This document shows, piece after piece, positions 20,457-31,458 of a stretch of DNA of 64,000 bases. The notes beneath the pieces were generated by a model. That model ran no database searches. It was not told where the DNA came from and worked only from the letters and a program-made list of their open reading frames with translations. Origin of the DNA: Diatrype stigma (taxonomy: Eukaryota > Ascomycota > Sordariomycetes > Xylariales > Diatrypaceae); contig JAKJXP020000015.1 of NCBI GenBank assembly GCA_022225965.2, forward strand, positions 496,001-560,000. Direction: 5' to 3'. Positions within the stretch are counted from its first letter, which is position 1. The number at the start of each line of letters is the position of its first letter. The translations under genes were made by a program, and so were the position numbers.

Positions 20457-23400
20457 ATGCGACTCCTTAACACTACAAGCTTCAAACTCGAAGAGTTCCC
20501 CATCGAATACAGACGGCCCCAATATGCCATCCTATCCCATTGTTGGGGCGAGGGAGAGGTCCTTTTTGAACACATGGAGAGCATGGACCGCAAAGCCTTG
20601 CGGTCTATGAAGGGGTATTCGAAAGTCATACACAGCTGCAAGCGCGCCCGCGCTGACGGCCACCGCTACATTTGGATCGACACGTGCTGCATCGATAAGC
20701 GAAGCAGCGCCGAGCTCTCTCTGGCCATCAACTCCATGTGGAATTGGTATCGTCACTCCGAAGTCTGCTACGCGTATCTTGCCGACGTATCCGCGGGCGA
20801 TGACTATTCGTTTCGTAGAAGCCGATGGTTTCTGCGGGGGTGGACGCTTCAGGAGCTAATCGCCCCTGAAATCGTGAACTTCTACGACAAGAACTGGGAT
20901 TATATAGGCAGTCGTTATTCGCAAGCAAGCCAGATAGTCGAAATCACCGGCATCCGCGAACACGTCCTGCGAAGACATACCCATGGCCTCAGCCTCAACC
21001 TGGAGGCACACCTCTGCTGCAAGGAATGCCGTGTGACCACAAATTTTGATGATATACTAAAGTCCACCAGTGTCGCTACGAAGATGTCGTGGGCAAAGCG
21101 GCGCGAGACAACACGCATAGAAGATCAGTCGTATTGTCTCCTAGGCCTGTTCGGCGTCTACATGCCCCTTCTTTACGGGGAAGGCAATAGGGCGTGGTTA
21201 AGACTCCTAGAAGAAATCATCAAATGCACCGGAGACCAATCTATTCTAGCGTTTTCCCACTACGATTACACCGCCTTTGCGGCAGTTACCCCGTTTGCAC
21301 CAAGTCCCGAGAGCTTTGCTTCTAACATAGAGATGATTAAAGGGCACTCGAGCAAGGCGATCGGTATGGTAGCTGGTGAGCTCATCGTCGAAGTCTGGCT
21401 TTGTCCACTCTATCCAACCTTCTCTAAATCGGATTCATCCTCGCTGAAGAGGAAGGTACCTGACCATGTATATATGGGCATACTGGACTGTCAGGTAACG
21501 AACGAACCTTTGAGTTCCCCTGTTATTTTGCTACGCCGCCTACCTAGCGGGAAATACATACGATGGTCCCGATTGAGTCTTTCGAAAGTCAGATTTCAGA
21601 AGAATTCAAGCCTTACGAGGTGCGAGGACTCCATGGAAAAGCGACTCTTGGGCCGGCTAGGGCACTGGGATTTCTCGTCGGATGAGAAAATACGACGCTG
21701 CCGTGAATTGTTGGTCTTTTACTCCACATTTTCATGGTTTTGCATATAAATCAACCACTCCTTTAACGTATAACCCCCCCAACGCATAATGCTTTATACG
21801 CGATGCGCCCAAAATTACCCCCCGCTTTTAACAACAATATATACCGACTTTTCGAAGGCGTATTAAGAAAGTAAACCTATTTTCGTATTCTTTATTTTCT
21901 AGCAATTCTAACGATATAATTCGCGTTATATAAAACCGAGCCCTTAAGGCAATTAACGAAATTCTAAAAAGGAAATCCCTTAACGCCGCATTCAAAGATA
22001 ATTACGTCGAACGTACTTATTTAAAACGAAAAATCGAAGATATACGGACCCGCAAAAAAAAATATTAACGGCGTTAAAAGGTTTCTAATTAAATGAAAAT
22101 TTTTTTAATTAAATAACTTATTATTTAAGGCAACCTAAATTACGTATCGCCGCATGCCCGATTTCGGCATTTCGCGTAACGCCTTTTAATTAACTTTAAA
22201 AGTTTTTAAATGCTAGGAAAAAAATGAATAACCCGATTCCTAAAGCGCCATTCCGAAATTCGAATTATTAAAGGCGTTGCGTTTAATTATAAACGCCTAA
22301 ATGGCGCTTTTTTAAAAACCTACGAAACCTTATTCGATCGATTAACCTTATTCGAAATAAAGCGGATAATCGAATAAAATAAGATTAATATAAACGAAAT
22401 AAAAATAATAAAAAGGATAAAAAAAAACTTTTTGGTTCTTAGAAATGCCTTTAAGAAAACGATTTTCCTTAAGGATGCTTATAAGCGCTAATGAATCTCG
22501 ATTATCGTATATATTAATGCCGACGGCCGTACGTTTTCGTCGTTAATTATTTTTAATAGCAAAAACGTTTAATAACAATAATTTAACGATTATTTTAATA
22601 ATTACGAAGATTAATATTATATTATATCGCTTAACGGTTAAACGAATACCGAAATCGGGCTTAAATGGTTAAAGGAAGTATTTATTTCGCATATTAAGCT
22701 TTTTCATTTTAATTAATAGAAACTTATTATTTTTAATAGGCACAATAGCTACATTTCCGAGAAATTCATGACTTTTTGCTTTTTAAATAAGATTTACGTA
22801 TTGTATTTTCCGGCATATAGCTTTTACGTATAACAACCGCTTAATATTGGGATATTTTCTTATTTCAAGCGTCGTTTTCGTTTTTGGTTTCGTAAAAGGT
22901 ACTTTAAAAGAGCTTTAAAAATAACCGATAAAAATAACTTTTTTTAAGCATTTACGAAGGCCTAAAAAAATACGTTTTCGATTTTAAAGTTTATTAAAAC
23001 GGGCTTTTGGGCAAATGGTTTGTGGCCCGTTTTAAAAAAAACGGCTTTAAATAATAAGTTCGTTAAAAAAAAGCCGCGCGACGTACGGGCACCGACGAAA
23101 AAGACGAAGCTTGCAGCTATTCCTCCGGATTTCCTGGATTTCATGGCTGAAATAGCTATTAAAACGCCCAAATCCTTTAAGGACGTTGGGGATTTGTAAT
23201 AGAAGCTATTAAAATTCGATCCCAATTTTGGTAAAGCAATTGCTTGCCTATTATTTTGCAAGTTAGGCAAATTCCTTAATATTATAACTTTCGATTATAT
23301 AATAAACGAATAATAAAACGAACAATTACTTGCCGCCTTAAAAAAAACGAAGCCGAAAAAAAGGAAAAAGGTTATTTCCGATTTTAATGCGGCTTTTATT

Positions 23401-24262
23401 AAGCTTTACGATATCGCCAAAATAAAGGAAGAAATAAAGGCATTTGCTTTTTAAATTACCCGCATTACGCGGTCGCAAAAGGTTTAAATCGAAAAAAAAA
23501 AATAACGAAAAGGAAAATAATAAAAAAAGGGAAGTTATAATTAAACCGCAAAAGGTTTAAATTAATTAACTTAATTATTCGCTAAAATATAATGAATTAA
23601 AGTTTAAGGGGAGGGGGTTATGATGCCTTCGAAAGCGCATTAAGCGTTGGGGGGGTTATGCATTAGAGGGGTGGTTGACTTAATACTAATGTTACTTAGT
23701 GGTTTACGACATTACTAAAGCTAAATTGCAATATATTACTATTGTTAACGAACGGCGAAGAGTGGTTTTCCCGGGCGGTAAGCCGGTGTAGGTGATGCCC
23801 ATCCAGCAGCCTCGCGACCTCAGATATGAGATTGAAACCGACCCAGCGAGCAATCGGAGTGATTACGCCTTGAACATAGGTGCCCTGGTGTTTGCTTTTC
23901 ATGACTACGACTACGGGAACAAGACGGCGATGCTCGGCAACAGTTCCCGACTTCCCTTCATCATTGTGTGGAACGCAAAATATACGCCTTGGTGTAAGCT
24001 CGTGTCGTGTAGCCACACAGATCTCGAGAAGTATAGGAAGAACCAGCACCCCTGGCTGCAGATCAAACACCCTCTCAGAGACTTCAGTCGCCATGATTTT
24101 GTCATGGCATTTGGCGTAGGCGCCGAGTGGCTCGCGAAAGACCAAGACGAACTCCGCTTAGATGACATACTCGTCCAGGCCAAGATCAAGGCAGTCAGTA
24201 TCCTTGATCGCATTGCTTGGCAGTTATGCATCACCATAGATTATTTACAGGATGCTGACTGA
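20457..24262 (+). pseudogene. HET-domain (heterokaryon incompatibility) gene, interrupted by a transposon and carrying an in-frame stop
   Basis: The visible 5' exon (20457-21702, open to 21749) encodes the HET domain: MRLLNTTSFKLEEF, YAILSHCWGEGEVLFEHM, YIWIDTCCIDKRSSAELS, YAYLADV and WFLRGWTLQELIAP. HET proteins mediate non-self recognition and programmed cell death after hyphal fusion. The 3' part (23700-24262) is open except for one TAG at 23789-23791. I infer an intron from GTGAAT at 21703 to the TACTAAT branch and TTAG acceptor at 23698-23699. Its frame joins correctly, and removing the 1932-bp element plus one TA copy leaves a normal 63-bp intron. The stop, codon 446 of 603, could be CAG changed to TAG, as expected from RIP leakage. 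The 5' HET domain is secure; the join to the 3' part is inferred. If the intron is still spliced, a 445-residue product with the whole HET domain remains possible. Confidence 0.7.
21749..23680 (+). mobile_element. Fot1/pogo-type (Tc1-mariner) DNA transposon, heavily RIP-mutated relic
   Basis: 1932 bp with terminal inverted repeats of about 45 bp (AATCAACCAC at left, AGTCAACCAC read inward from right, both leading to AACCCCCCCAACGC) and a TA target duplication at 21747-21748 and 23681-23682. TIR mismatches are mostly transitions. The interior is very AT-rich with many stops, but DDE-transposase pieces typical of Fot1 remain in the plus frames. These are YINADGRTF with LIIF at about 22500-22570, EIGLKWLKEVFI near 22660, and a conserved block at about 22740-22850 (ISEKFMTFCFLNKI). 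The C-terminal part near 22970-23200 includes PPDFLDFMAE. It can no longer encode a transposase. Orientation is taken from the remnant frames. Confidence 0.88.
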
Positions 24263-24411
24263 ATCTTTAAAAAAAGACGAGTTTCTGCAATAAACCAGTA
24301 AGGAACGAGATAGCCACCTATGTAATAGACGAAGACTACTCTATGTGACGCGGTAATGTGTACAGAATGCGTGCGTAACATTATCACCATGTACTAATCG
24401 CCCCCAAATCC
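24263..24411. other. Short intergenic gap
   Basis: 149 bp between the HET 3' part and the convergent glutathione transferase gene; nothing recognised. Confidence 0.5.
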
Positions 24412-25339
24412 TCACTGCATGGGGGTGGCATCCTCCCCCGCCTTGATCTTGGCTTCATATTCCTGGAAATTCTTGATGCCCTTTGGCATGCCATTCCACA
24501 TCAGACCCTGCTCGTCCATGAGCTTTGCTCTGAGATCCATGGAGCGCTTCCACGAGGGTAAGGAAGTCATGCGTTCGTGCCAGGCCTTAACATTAGGGAA
24601 ACCGTTGAACTTGTCCGGTTCCGGAACCCCTAACGAGGTATCAACCCTATCGTTCCAAGGGACCCAGGCCATGTCAGCGTATGTCATTTTGTCACCCACC
24701 AGCCACTGTTTGCCCTCCAACCATCCCTCCAAGACGCCGAGGACACGAGTCACTTGCTTGGTGTAGCGGTCGATGGCCGTGGGTAGCTTCTCGGGGTGGA
24801 GGTGAATGAACCTGTGGCAGCAGGTGTCAGTAGGCGGGCCGCTTGCTTCCAGATAGGAACAAAGGTCTTATCACCCACCAGCCCGCTGTCCCATAATACG
24901 GTCCCTGCCCGCTCATCTGGAAATGAAGCCACTGGTTAAGATGGTGCTTCTCCGGGTGGGTAGTGTAGGTCAACGCATGATCAGTATCGTACTGCTCGAT
25001 GAGGTACGTTATGATAGCGCCCGACTCCCACAGCGTCAGATTCGTGTTTGGATCTTCAATTGCAGGCACACGTCCATTGGGATTGACATCGATCAGAGGC
25101 TTCTTCTTGACGTCATCAAATCTGATCGACTTGACCTCATAGGGCAGGCTTAGCTCCTCGAGGATGAAGATGACCTAGTAAGCAAATATGAGTGCCGTAG
25201 GTCCTGCCTTTCGCAACTGAGAATGCCCTTACCTTCCAAGGGTTGGGCCCCGGTGCTAATTGTTAGTTAGCCTAGATTTTGAGGCAGAATTTGTCTTTGA
25301 AAACATACGAGTCAACCACACCCGAATAGGCAATGTCAT
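24412..25339 (-). CDS. Glutathione S-transferase, Ure2-like (theta/nu-type)
   Basis: Four exons (25339-25309, 25255-25233, 25174-24879, 24811-24412) give 249 residues; every junction closes the frame. The start MTLPIRVWLTPPGPNPWKV matches the thioredoxin-fold N-terminus of Ure2-like GSTs. NPNGRVPAIEDP contains the cis-proline, and LWESGAIITYLIEQYD holds the glutamate-serine pair that binds glutathione. The all-alpha domain includes HFQMSGQGPYYGTAGW, IDRYTKQVTRVLGVLEGWL and MTYADMAWVPW. Expected role: cytosolic conjugation of glutathione to electrophiles or peroxides in detoxification. Two very short first exons (31 and 23 bp) make this easy to mis-annotate. Specific substrate unknown. Confidence 0.92.
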
Positions 25340-27865
25340 ATTTGTCGTCCGTAAGCTTGTTAACTTCAAAAAAGACCCTGTCTTTTTCTTGTTCGTGTTG
25401 GCAGACGTGTTGGTATTCCTGGAAAGTGGAAGGGGTCCGAAGTCAGCTTCAAACGAGTCCGTCTCTTACATTAGTTTCGTCTCCTTCATGCTAATGTTAC
25501 CAATCCACCAACAACACCGACGCAGCTGACAAGTCAAACCCCGCTCTCATGTTACATTGGAACGAAGAAGCTCGCCAACATGCCCTAGCTGCGTAAGCCA
25601 CTTGGAAGGGCCCTTGCTTCGACCAGGACGCAAGGGGTTTCGTTATCCAATCGCGAGACGTTAGATAAGCACTTCGATACATTACAGCAGGGTGACCAAC
25701 AGCATCGCAAAAGGCAAGGGACATCTCGGATACACAGAGATCAGTGGAAGAAAGGCCGCCATCTGTGGGTCGAGAAAGTAATATACGCCTCGGAGATTCT
25801 CTGCGAGGTATACTGTATTGCGGTAGTAGGAGTTACTGTTTCCTCCCCGGTAGATGAGCTTCCAACTTCCTACAGGCTCGCGTTGTCTGACCATATAATT
25901 CGAGATATGAAGAAATATAGGTGGATGATTGAAAGAATAGGTCGGCGATGGAAACAAGGGGTCTTAGAGGCCGCAACGGGACAAGGCAAGTACTTGGTGA
26001 TACAGCCTTGATATGTACACGACAGTTCAATAAACCTTTCATACTTTCACAAGATGATTAAACTGTCTGTGTCCATCTACCAAATCGGCCAGTACGTCGA
26101 GTTAACCATGAAACAATAATACGGAATGGATCTACTGTTAGTTGAGACTCTGATCGGACAGCTGTGCTGCGGACTTCGCCCAGTTAACGATGGTAGTTCT
26201 TTTTTCGGGAAAAACCATTCACCTCATCACACGTTGGGTTCGTAAATGGAGAAGGAATTGTCGAATACGCTAGTACGCCAAAAGATATGCTGTTAGTAAC
26301 AATTGCTTATCACTATATATATCGGACAGTAATATTGCACCATAATGTTAGTACAGTGTTGGGCCGCTTTATCAGACATATACTACTGGACCCAGCTGTA
26401 GTAGACCGTCCCATTGACCTACAGGAACGAGTTACACATGAGATCGAGACATTCCTCCTGGCCCACCAGAAGACGTATCCCGCCATCTTTCCAGTATGTG
26501 TCTCATGTACAATGATTCGGCTCGCTGAAACGGGATATGGAGGATTCAAACCTGAGCTTGTTGAAATTTACCGAGTTCAACCACAGATTGAGCAGTCAGG
26601 ATTCTAGATGTGATAGCTTGGGTGCCTTACAGGGAGTCAAGAAATGAATTGACGCAGATCACGGAATACGAACGATCTGGACTAAACTTTTCGGTGGTCC
26701 AGTTGGAGAATATACTTTGGAAGGGGCATCTAATGGAAGCCTTGAAGCTCTTCATTGATGTCACAGACATGTATGGAGCTGTATACCTCGCCAAAGATCT
26801 AACAAACCGCATAGCGTAACGATTAAGGCGTCGAACATCAAAGTGCCCCGGATATCTAGAGTCCAATTATAAAGTCTTGTAGCAGTTTCAGGTTTTACTT
26901 AGATCTCTCTGTTCTCCTCCCATAAACATGAACACTTGCGGGGAAGCTCTTCATGGAAACCGCTTAATTCTTTCACGGGAGGGGGGTTCAGATACCTAAA
27001 TCATCGCTCGAGCGCTTCCCGCTTCTTCAATTTGGTCTTCCCTTTTCCACTATGTGAGCCCATTCCTCATATCTCAAGCAGGTCGTTCTCACCGTAGCGA
27101 ATTCTTAAAAGGTCTGGCTTTAGTGCAGCTGTCGATATCACTCATGTCGCGATATAGGGGCTAAATAGGAGAGCTTGGATTACATAATGAAGTAATCGGC
27201 ACCTAGCGGCTTGGCGCATATTATATATGGAGCTCTCCCACCCCCTAAAATAGAAATGGCTTCTCTTTTCCATATGAAGATAAATCTATTTCCGAAAGTA
27301 CCGTAATCTCGATCTTGTTAATAAGACAATTTCCATACGACTACGGCAGCCAGTATTAGTTTGTCATTGGCTGTTATCCTGGGTGATGACTCTTCGTTGT
27401 AGCCAAGAAGAATGGATAGTGGAGATATGAATTACCGTATTATTGGAGGCAGTGATCCGGGTACGCAACCTTCAAGTCAGACGCCTTAGTTGTTACTCAT
27501 TATCTGTAGTAAAACACAGACATGGCAAGAGACTGGCACACCCCAAACAGCGCAGCCATGAATAAAGGTGTCAAAAGTCCCCGATTCAAAAGTCCCCGAT
27601 CTAAAAGTCCCCGATTCGGTTCCGCGTCAGGCCGAGCCCCTGGGACCCCTATTGGTATGTCATCTTAGGCTGTCAAGGCATGGCGTAGGCCATCACTCCA
27701 GCTCAGCTCGCGAACCGAACGGATTCCCTTCTGTCAAACTATTTAATCTGCGTGCCTTCCGAAAAAGAATATGGCATATTATACTTAACATAGAATGATA
27801 AGCTAGGTTGAATTACGACCACTACCTACACGTTATTCATACTTCCCAGCCGTCTCTCCGTATCG
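25340..27865. other. Intergenic region with possible gene relic
   Basis: About 2.5 kb without a confident gene. Two neighbouring open frames (26287-26607 and 26610-26819, plus strand, different frames) have protein-like composition but no recognised family, and may be remains of a decayed gene. A 15-bp tandem repeat at 27571-27615 is listed separately. Confidence 0.4.
27571..27615 (+). repeat. Tandem repeat, three 15-bp units
   Basis: TCAAAAGTCCCCGAT twice exactly, then a third copy starting CT instead of TC. Located 250 bp upstream of the short-chain dehydrogenase start. Confidence 0.95.
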
Positions 27866-28868
27866 ATGGTGGTCAATAAGAAGACAGCCCTCGTTACGGG
27901 AAGTAGCGAAGGTGGCATTGGATTCGCCATTGCTAAGGAGTTCCAATCACGTGGCATCCATGTCTTTGCGACAGCCCGTAATCCAGACAAGGTAGCAGCT
28001 CTCGCCAGGCTCAGCAATGTCACCATCCTAGCCTTGGACGTGACCTCTCAAGTCTCCATTGATGCTGCCGTTGCCGCTGTATCTGAACAGACAGGTGGCA
28101 CTCTCGATTACCTCGTAAATAATGCTGGAGCGCAGTATTGCTCACCAACCTTGGATATAGATCTTGAGGTGAGTTAACCGAGGGTAGCACGTCCCCAGCA
28201 GTGTTGTCATGGCTAACAATGATAGATCGCTAGGAAGATGTATGATGTCAATGTCTGGGGTGCGGTGGCAATGATCAAAGCTTTTGCGCCTCTTGTCATC
28301 AAAGCGAAGGGATGCATTGCCAACCTTGCGTCTATCGCCGGCCTATTGAGACCACCATTCATGGGTAAGTCGTCACCCTACTTTCAGACTCTTACTCGAG
28401 ATGTCAAGTGATTGCTCCCGTAGGTGAGTTTGTCCAACGGAGCCTCAGAAGCATGACTGAATCGTCATTCTAGGGCTTTACGCAGGATCCAAGTCTGCCC
28501 TCGAGACGATTAGCGAGACGCTAAAATACGAGCTCAAGCCCCTTGGTGTGCGGGTCTTGACTGTCAACACGGGGGCCATTCAGACAAATCTCTTTGCCAA
28601 TGCATACGGTGCCACCCAGGTGCCTGCCAACTCGTTCTATGCCCCTATCAGCGAGGACATTGAGAATCGCCTGAGTGGCAAAGAGATGGATGGCCAGCTT
28701 GGAAAACCAGAGGGTTTCGCTAAAGCCCTCGTGGGAGACGTGGTTGGCGGGGCCAGCGGCTATGTCAGTCGCGGAAAATTGTCCTCCTTAATTAGATTCG
28801 CGACGACATATTTTCCAGCATTCCTCCTCGTAAGCTTCGGATGGCTACATTCAATCGTTAGGCGATGA
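27866..28868 (+). CDS. Short-chain dehydrogenase/reductase, Ayr1-like
   Basis: Exons 27866-28168, 28226-28364 and 28474-28868 encode 278 residues. The cofactor motif is TALVTGSSEGGIG near residue 8. NNAGA and the catalytic YAGSK (YxxxK) with upstream Ser in NLASIAG follow. The later part (KYELKPLGVRVLTVNTGAI) and a hydrophobic C-terminal stretch (YFPAFLLVSFGWLHSI) resemble 1-acyldihydroxyacetone-phosphate reductases of the ER and lipid droplets. The true substrate is not determined by sequence. The second intron (109 bp) contains an internal AG|GTGAGT junction at 28423/28424 that would split it into two canonical introns of 59 and 50 bp. No neighbour suggests a pathway. Confidence 0.88.
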
Positions 28869-30130
28869 ACTAATCTCTACTCAGGATCGCATTGTTGTGA
28901 ACGGTACTGGACTAGATCGTCTTGCAAAGGCTGCTTGAGATTGTTGTACCAATGGGCAGGGGGCTAAGTCTATTTCGATGAGACAGACTTATGTCCATTC
29001 TAAGCATTTTGAGGAAGACCTCACGAGATTGCTCACCAACTTGACTCCTTCCATCATAAGACAGCACCCCAAGAGCTCTTGGAGAACTTGGCGAAAAGCC
29101 GTTACCACGTTGCAGTCCGATACGGGCTTTCCCTAGTAGGCATTGTCCGATTAGAAACAACAATGGAAATATGCATTTTGGGCAATACTCCCTTTGCGTT
29201 CAGCTTTCTGGGTGGTAAGGCCCGGCCGCAGTGACATTCTCGCCTGGTAAAAGCACATTCTAACGCGGGCTCGGTCTAGATCTTCTACATATTCTCCAAC
29301 CCAGCTGCAGTGTGGACTCACAAAAATCAGGGGCGAGAACTCCTCCGTAGCGTGCATCACGCGTTTGTAGCCGATTCGCAGCTTCATAGGGCATTATACT
29401 ATAAATGTAGGGCCCTCCGTAAAAATGGGGATTGTCGGAAACCGTCTATTGGTTTCCTGTACCAGTGACACTCTATAGGATACCGACTCAAAAGCTTGGA
29501 GCCCCACTGTTAAGGAGTGAGCTTATAGTCGGCGATGATAGATTTCATGCGTCTCTACCCATGTTATGTTATCAATGCTATCAAACTACGCCTGACGGCT
29601 TTTGACACCGACAGCGATTCCTGTCACACCGAAAACCATCGAGTATGCATCATACGATGCGTGTGAAGAAACATTCTTTGAGCTCCCCACCATGCTAGAA
29701 GGGCCTCGTATCCGCATCGGGAAGGTCGCATTACTGCCGTGTCCAAGACGGGATAAAGCGACCTTTCGTACCTGAATTGAAACTTTGGAGTGCTATAACT
29801 AACGCATGATGAAAGAAACCTGAAAACCCTGGGAGAAGAACTAGAATATACCACTCGATTTATCCCACCACTTGTGACTATGCTCCATTATTGAAAATTG
29901 GAGATTATGTGATGCCAAAGCAATTAGTCAGAGCGAAGAAGAATACAAATCACGTAGGGAATGAACTGGTGCATGGAAGTAGCATACAATGGTCTCAGAG
30001 AGAATTGTATAAAGGCGGACAAATCGCCCGGTCCCAGGCCATGAACCTACTCGCTTCCCATGTCCCCTAGAACATCCCTCGTGCATATCATCTTCGGAAA
30101 CTCGCAACACTTCGAAACGCAACCGTCAGA
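28869..30130. other. Intergenic, no gene seen
   Basis: About 1.26 kb of sequence with only short open frames and no recognised family; the right end should hold the promoter of the small secreted protein gene. Confidence 0.5.
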
Positions 30131-30457
30131 ATGAAGATCGCCGCAGCCGTTCTCTCCTTCCTGCCCACCGCCTTGGCCGTCACTTGCGCCGTCGAAGCCG
30201 GCTGCGCTGGCTGTGGTCAAGTCGCCTGGCCCAGCTTCGTTGAGACTGACGGAAAGTATGTCGCCACGGCTGCCGGCTGGGCGACTATGACCTTGTCCGG
30301 CTCAACCATCACACTCGAGAACGTGTCCGGCAGCACCCTGACCGTCTGCAACTACGGCGCGGTCTGCTATTATATCAGTCCCCACAGCGACTGCACGACT
30401 GAAGAGCCCTCCGGCTTCAAAACCTCCGCAGGTATGCAGGTGTGGCAGCACCCTTAG
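30131..30457 (+). CDS. Small cysteine-rich secreted protein
   Basis: 108 residues. Residues 1-17 (MKIAAAVLSFLPTALAV) form a clear signal peptide. The mature part has six cysteines (C19, C25, C28, C73, C79, C88), enough for three disulfides, and is Gly/Thr/Ser-rich with no lysine-rich segment. No family recognised. Size, secretion signal and even cysteine number are those of fungal small secreted proteins, a class that includes effector candidates and surface proteins. The end is uncertain: a GTATGC donor at 30432 and a TTAG acceptor near 30549 could remove the present stop and add another C-terminus. The stretch is isolated, with no gene within 1 kb on either side. Confidence 0.65.
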   Translation: MKIAAAVLSFLPTALAVTCAVEAGCAGCGQVAWPSFVETDGKYVATAAGWATMTLSGSTITLENVSGSTLTVCNYGAVCYYISPHSDCTTEEPSGFKTSAGMQVWQHP

Positions 30458-30460
30458 ATA

Positions 30461-31458
30461 GAGGGAGAGACGGGTAAATTGTAAGTACAAGCTCGAAGCA
30501 GCATTGTTCAGTTCTGTGTTCGCTGACTTGGTCTCCTCCGTTGGCTTAGCCGCATCACTCCTTTCGATGAGCAGGTCAGAGGGACGGGCACGTCACAAGG
30601 GGCGCAGACAACTTCAGATCAGTCAACACACACGCCCGATCCATATTCTGAATGTTTCCTTTCGGGGTATATAGCGTGGAAGCTTTTGTTCAGGCGGACA
30701 ACGACGTGGGTTCAGACCAGACGTGCCCCTGGAAAATATCTTACTCTACCATCCTGTGTGCGAGATTCGCCCAATAATTTGTGTATATAGCGACTTATTT
30801 CGAACAAAAGACATGGCGTTACGTGGTGATGTGCGATGATACATTGATACAGGGCAAAGCGAGAGCCTCTGCTTTCAGGGGTATCACGTGACTGGGCGCA
30901 GTAATGGTAAGGCTTTTATTGTATGCGTACATTAGTTGATTCGGTCGCAAGAGGTAGTACTTACAAATCAAAATGTATGCCTTGATCTCGTATATAATAT
31001 TTCCACCGAATGCTACTTGAAGTGAGTAAAACATCGAACGATAGAAATGTGTCTAGTGCTAGCTTATGAATGGATTAGCATGTGTTTTTCGCTCTCTCAA
31101 CGGTATAGGGGCCAAAGCATTACAGTCACTCCCAGAGACCTGTTAGATGCGGCCTACAGTGCATCATACTTGCCATTTGTCGTATACCCCTTTTACTTGG
31201 AAGAAGGAAGGAGACAGTATAGTTATTGACCTATAGAAGGTATAGGGGGAAGGAAAGTGCACCTTATATAGCTGTGCATAGAGAACACTACTAGTGCATA
31301 TATGGGGACTACATGAACACCTAAAGCCTCCTATCACCTTTGACACGAGTTAAATTTGTAGTCATATAAGTTGTCCCCAGATATATTGATTCAATTGACC
31401 TTATTCCTACACGAAAAACTACACCGGGTCTATCTGCTGTACACACGTTCTTCGAGCT
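30461..31458. other. Intergenic, no gene seen
   Basis: About 1 kb between the small secreted protein and the minus-strand hydrolase; no supported gene, RNA or repeat. Confidence 0.5.

Noticed and set aside
23696..24145. Minus-strand frame of 149 codons opposite the HET 3' part
   Set aside because: The plus-strand frame joins the HET exon in phase; the antisense frame has no recognised motif.
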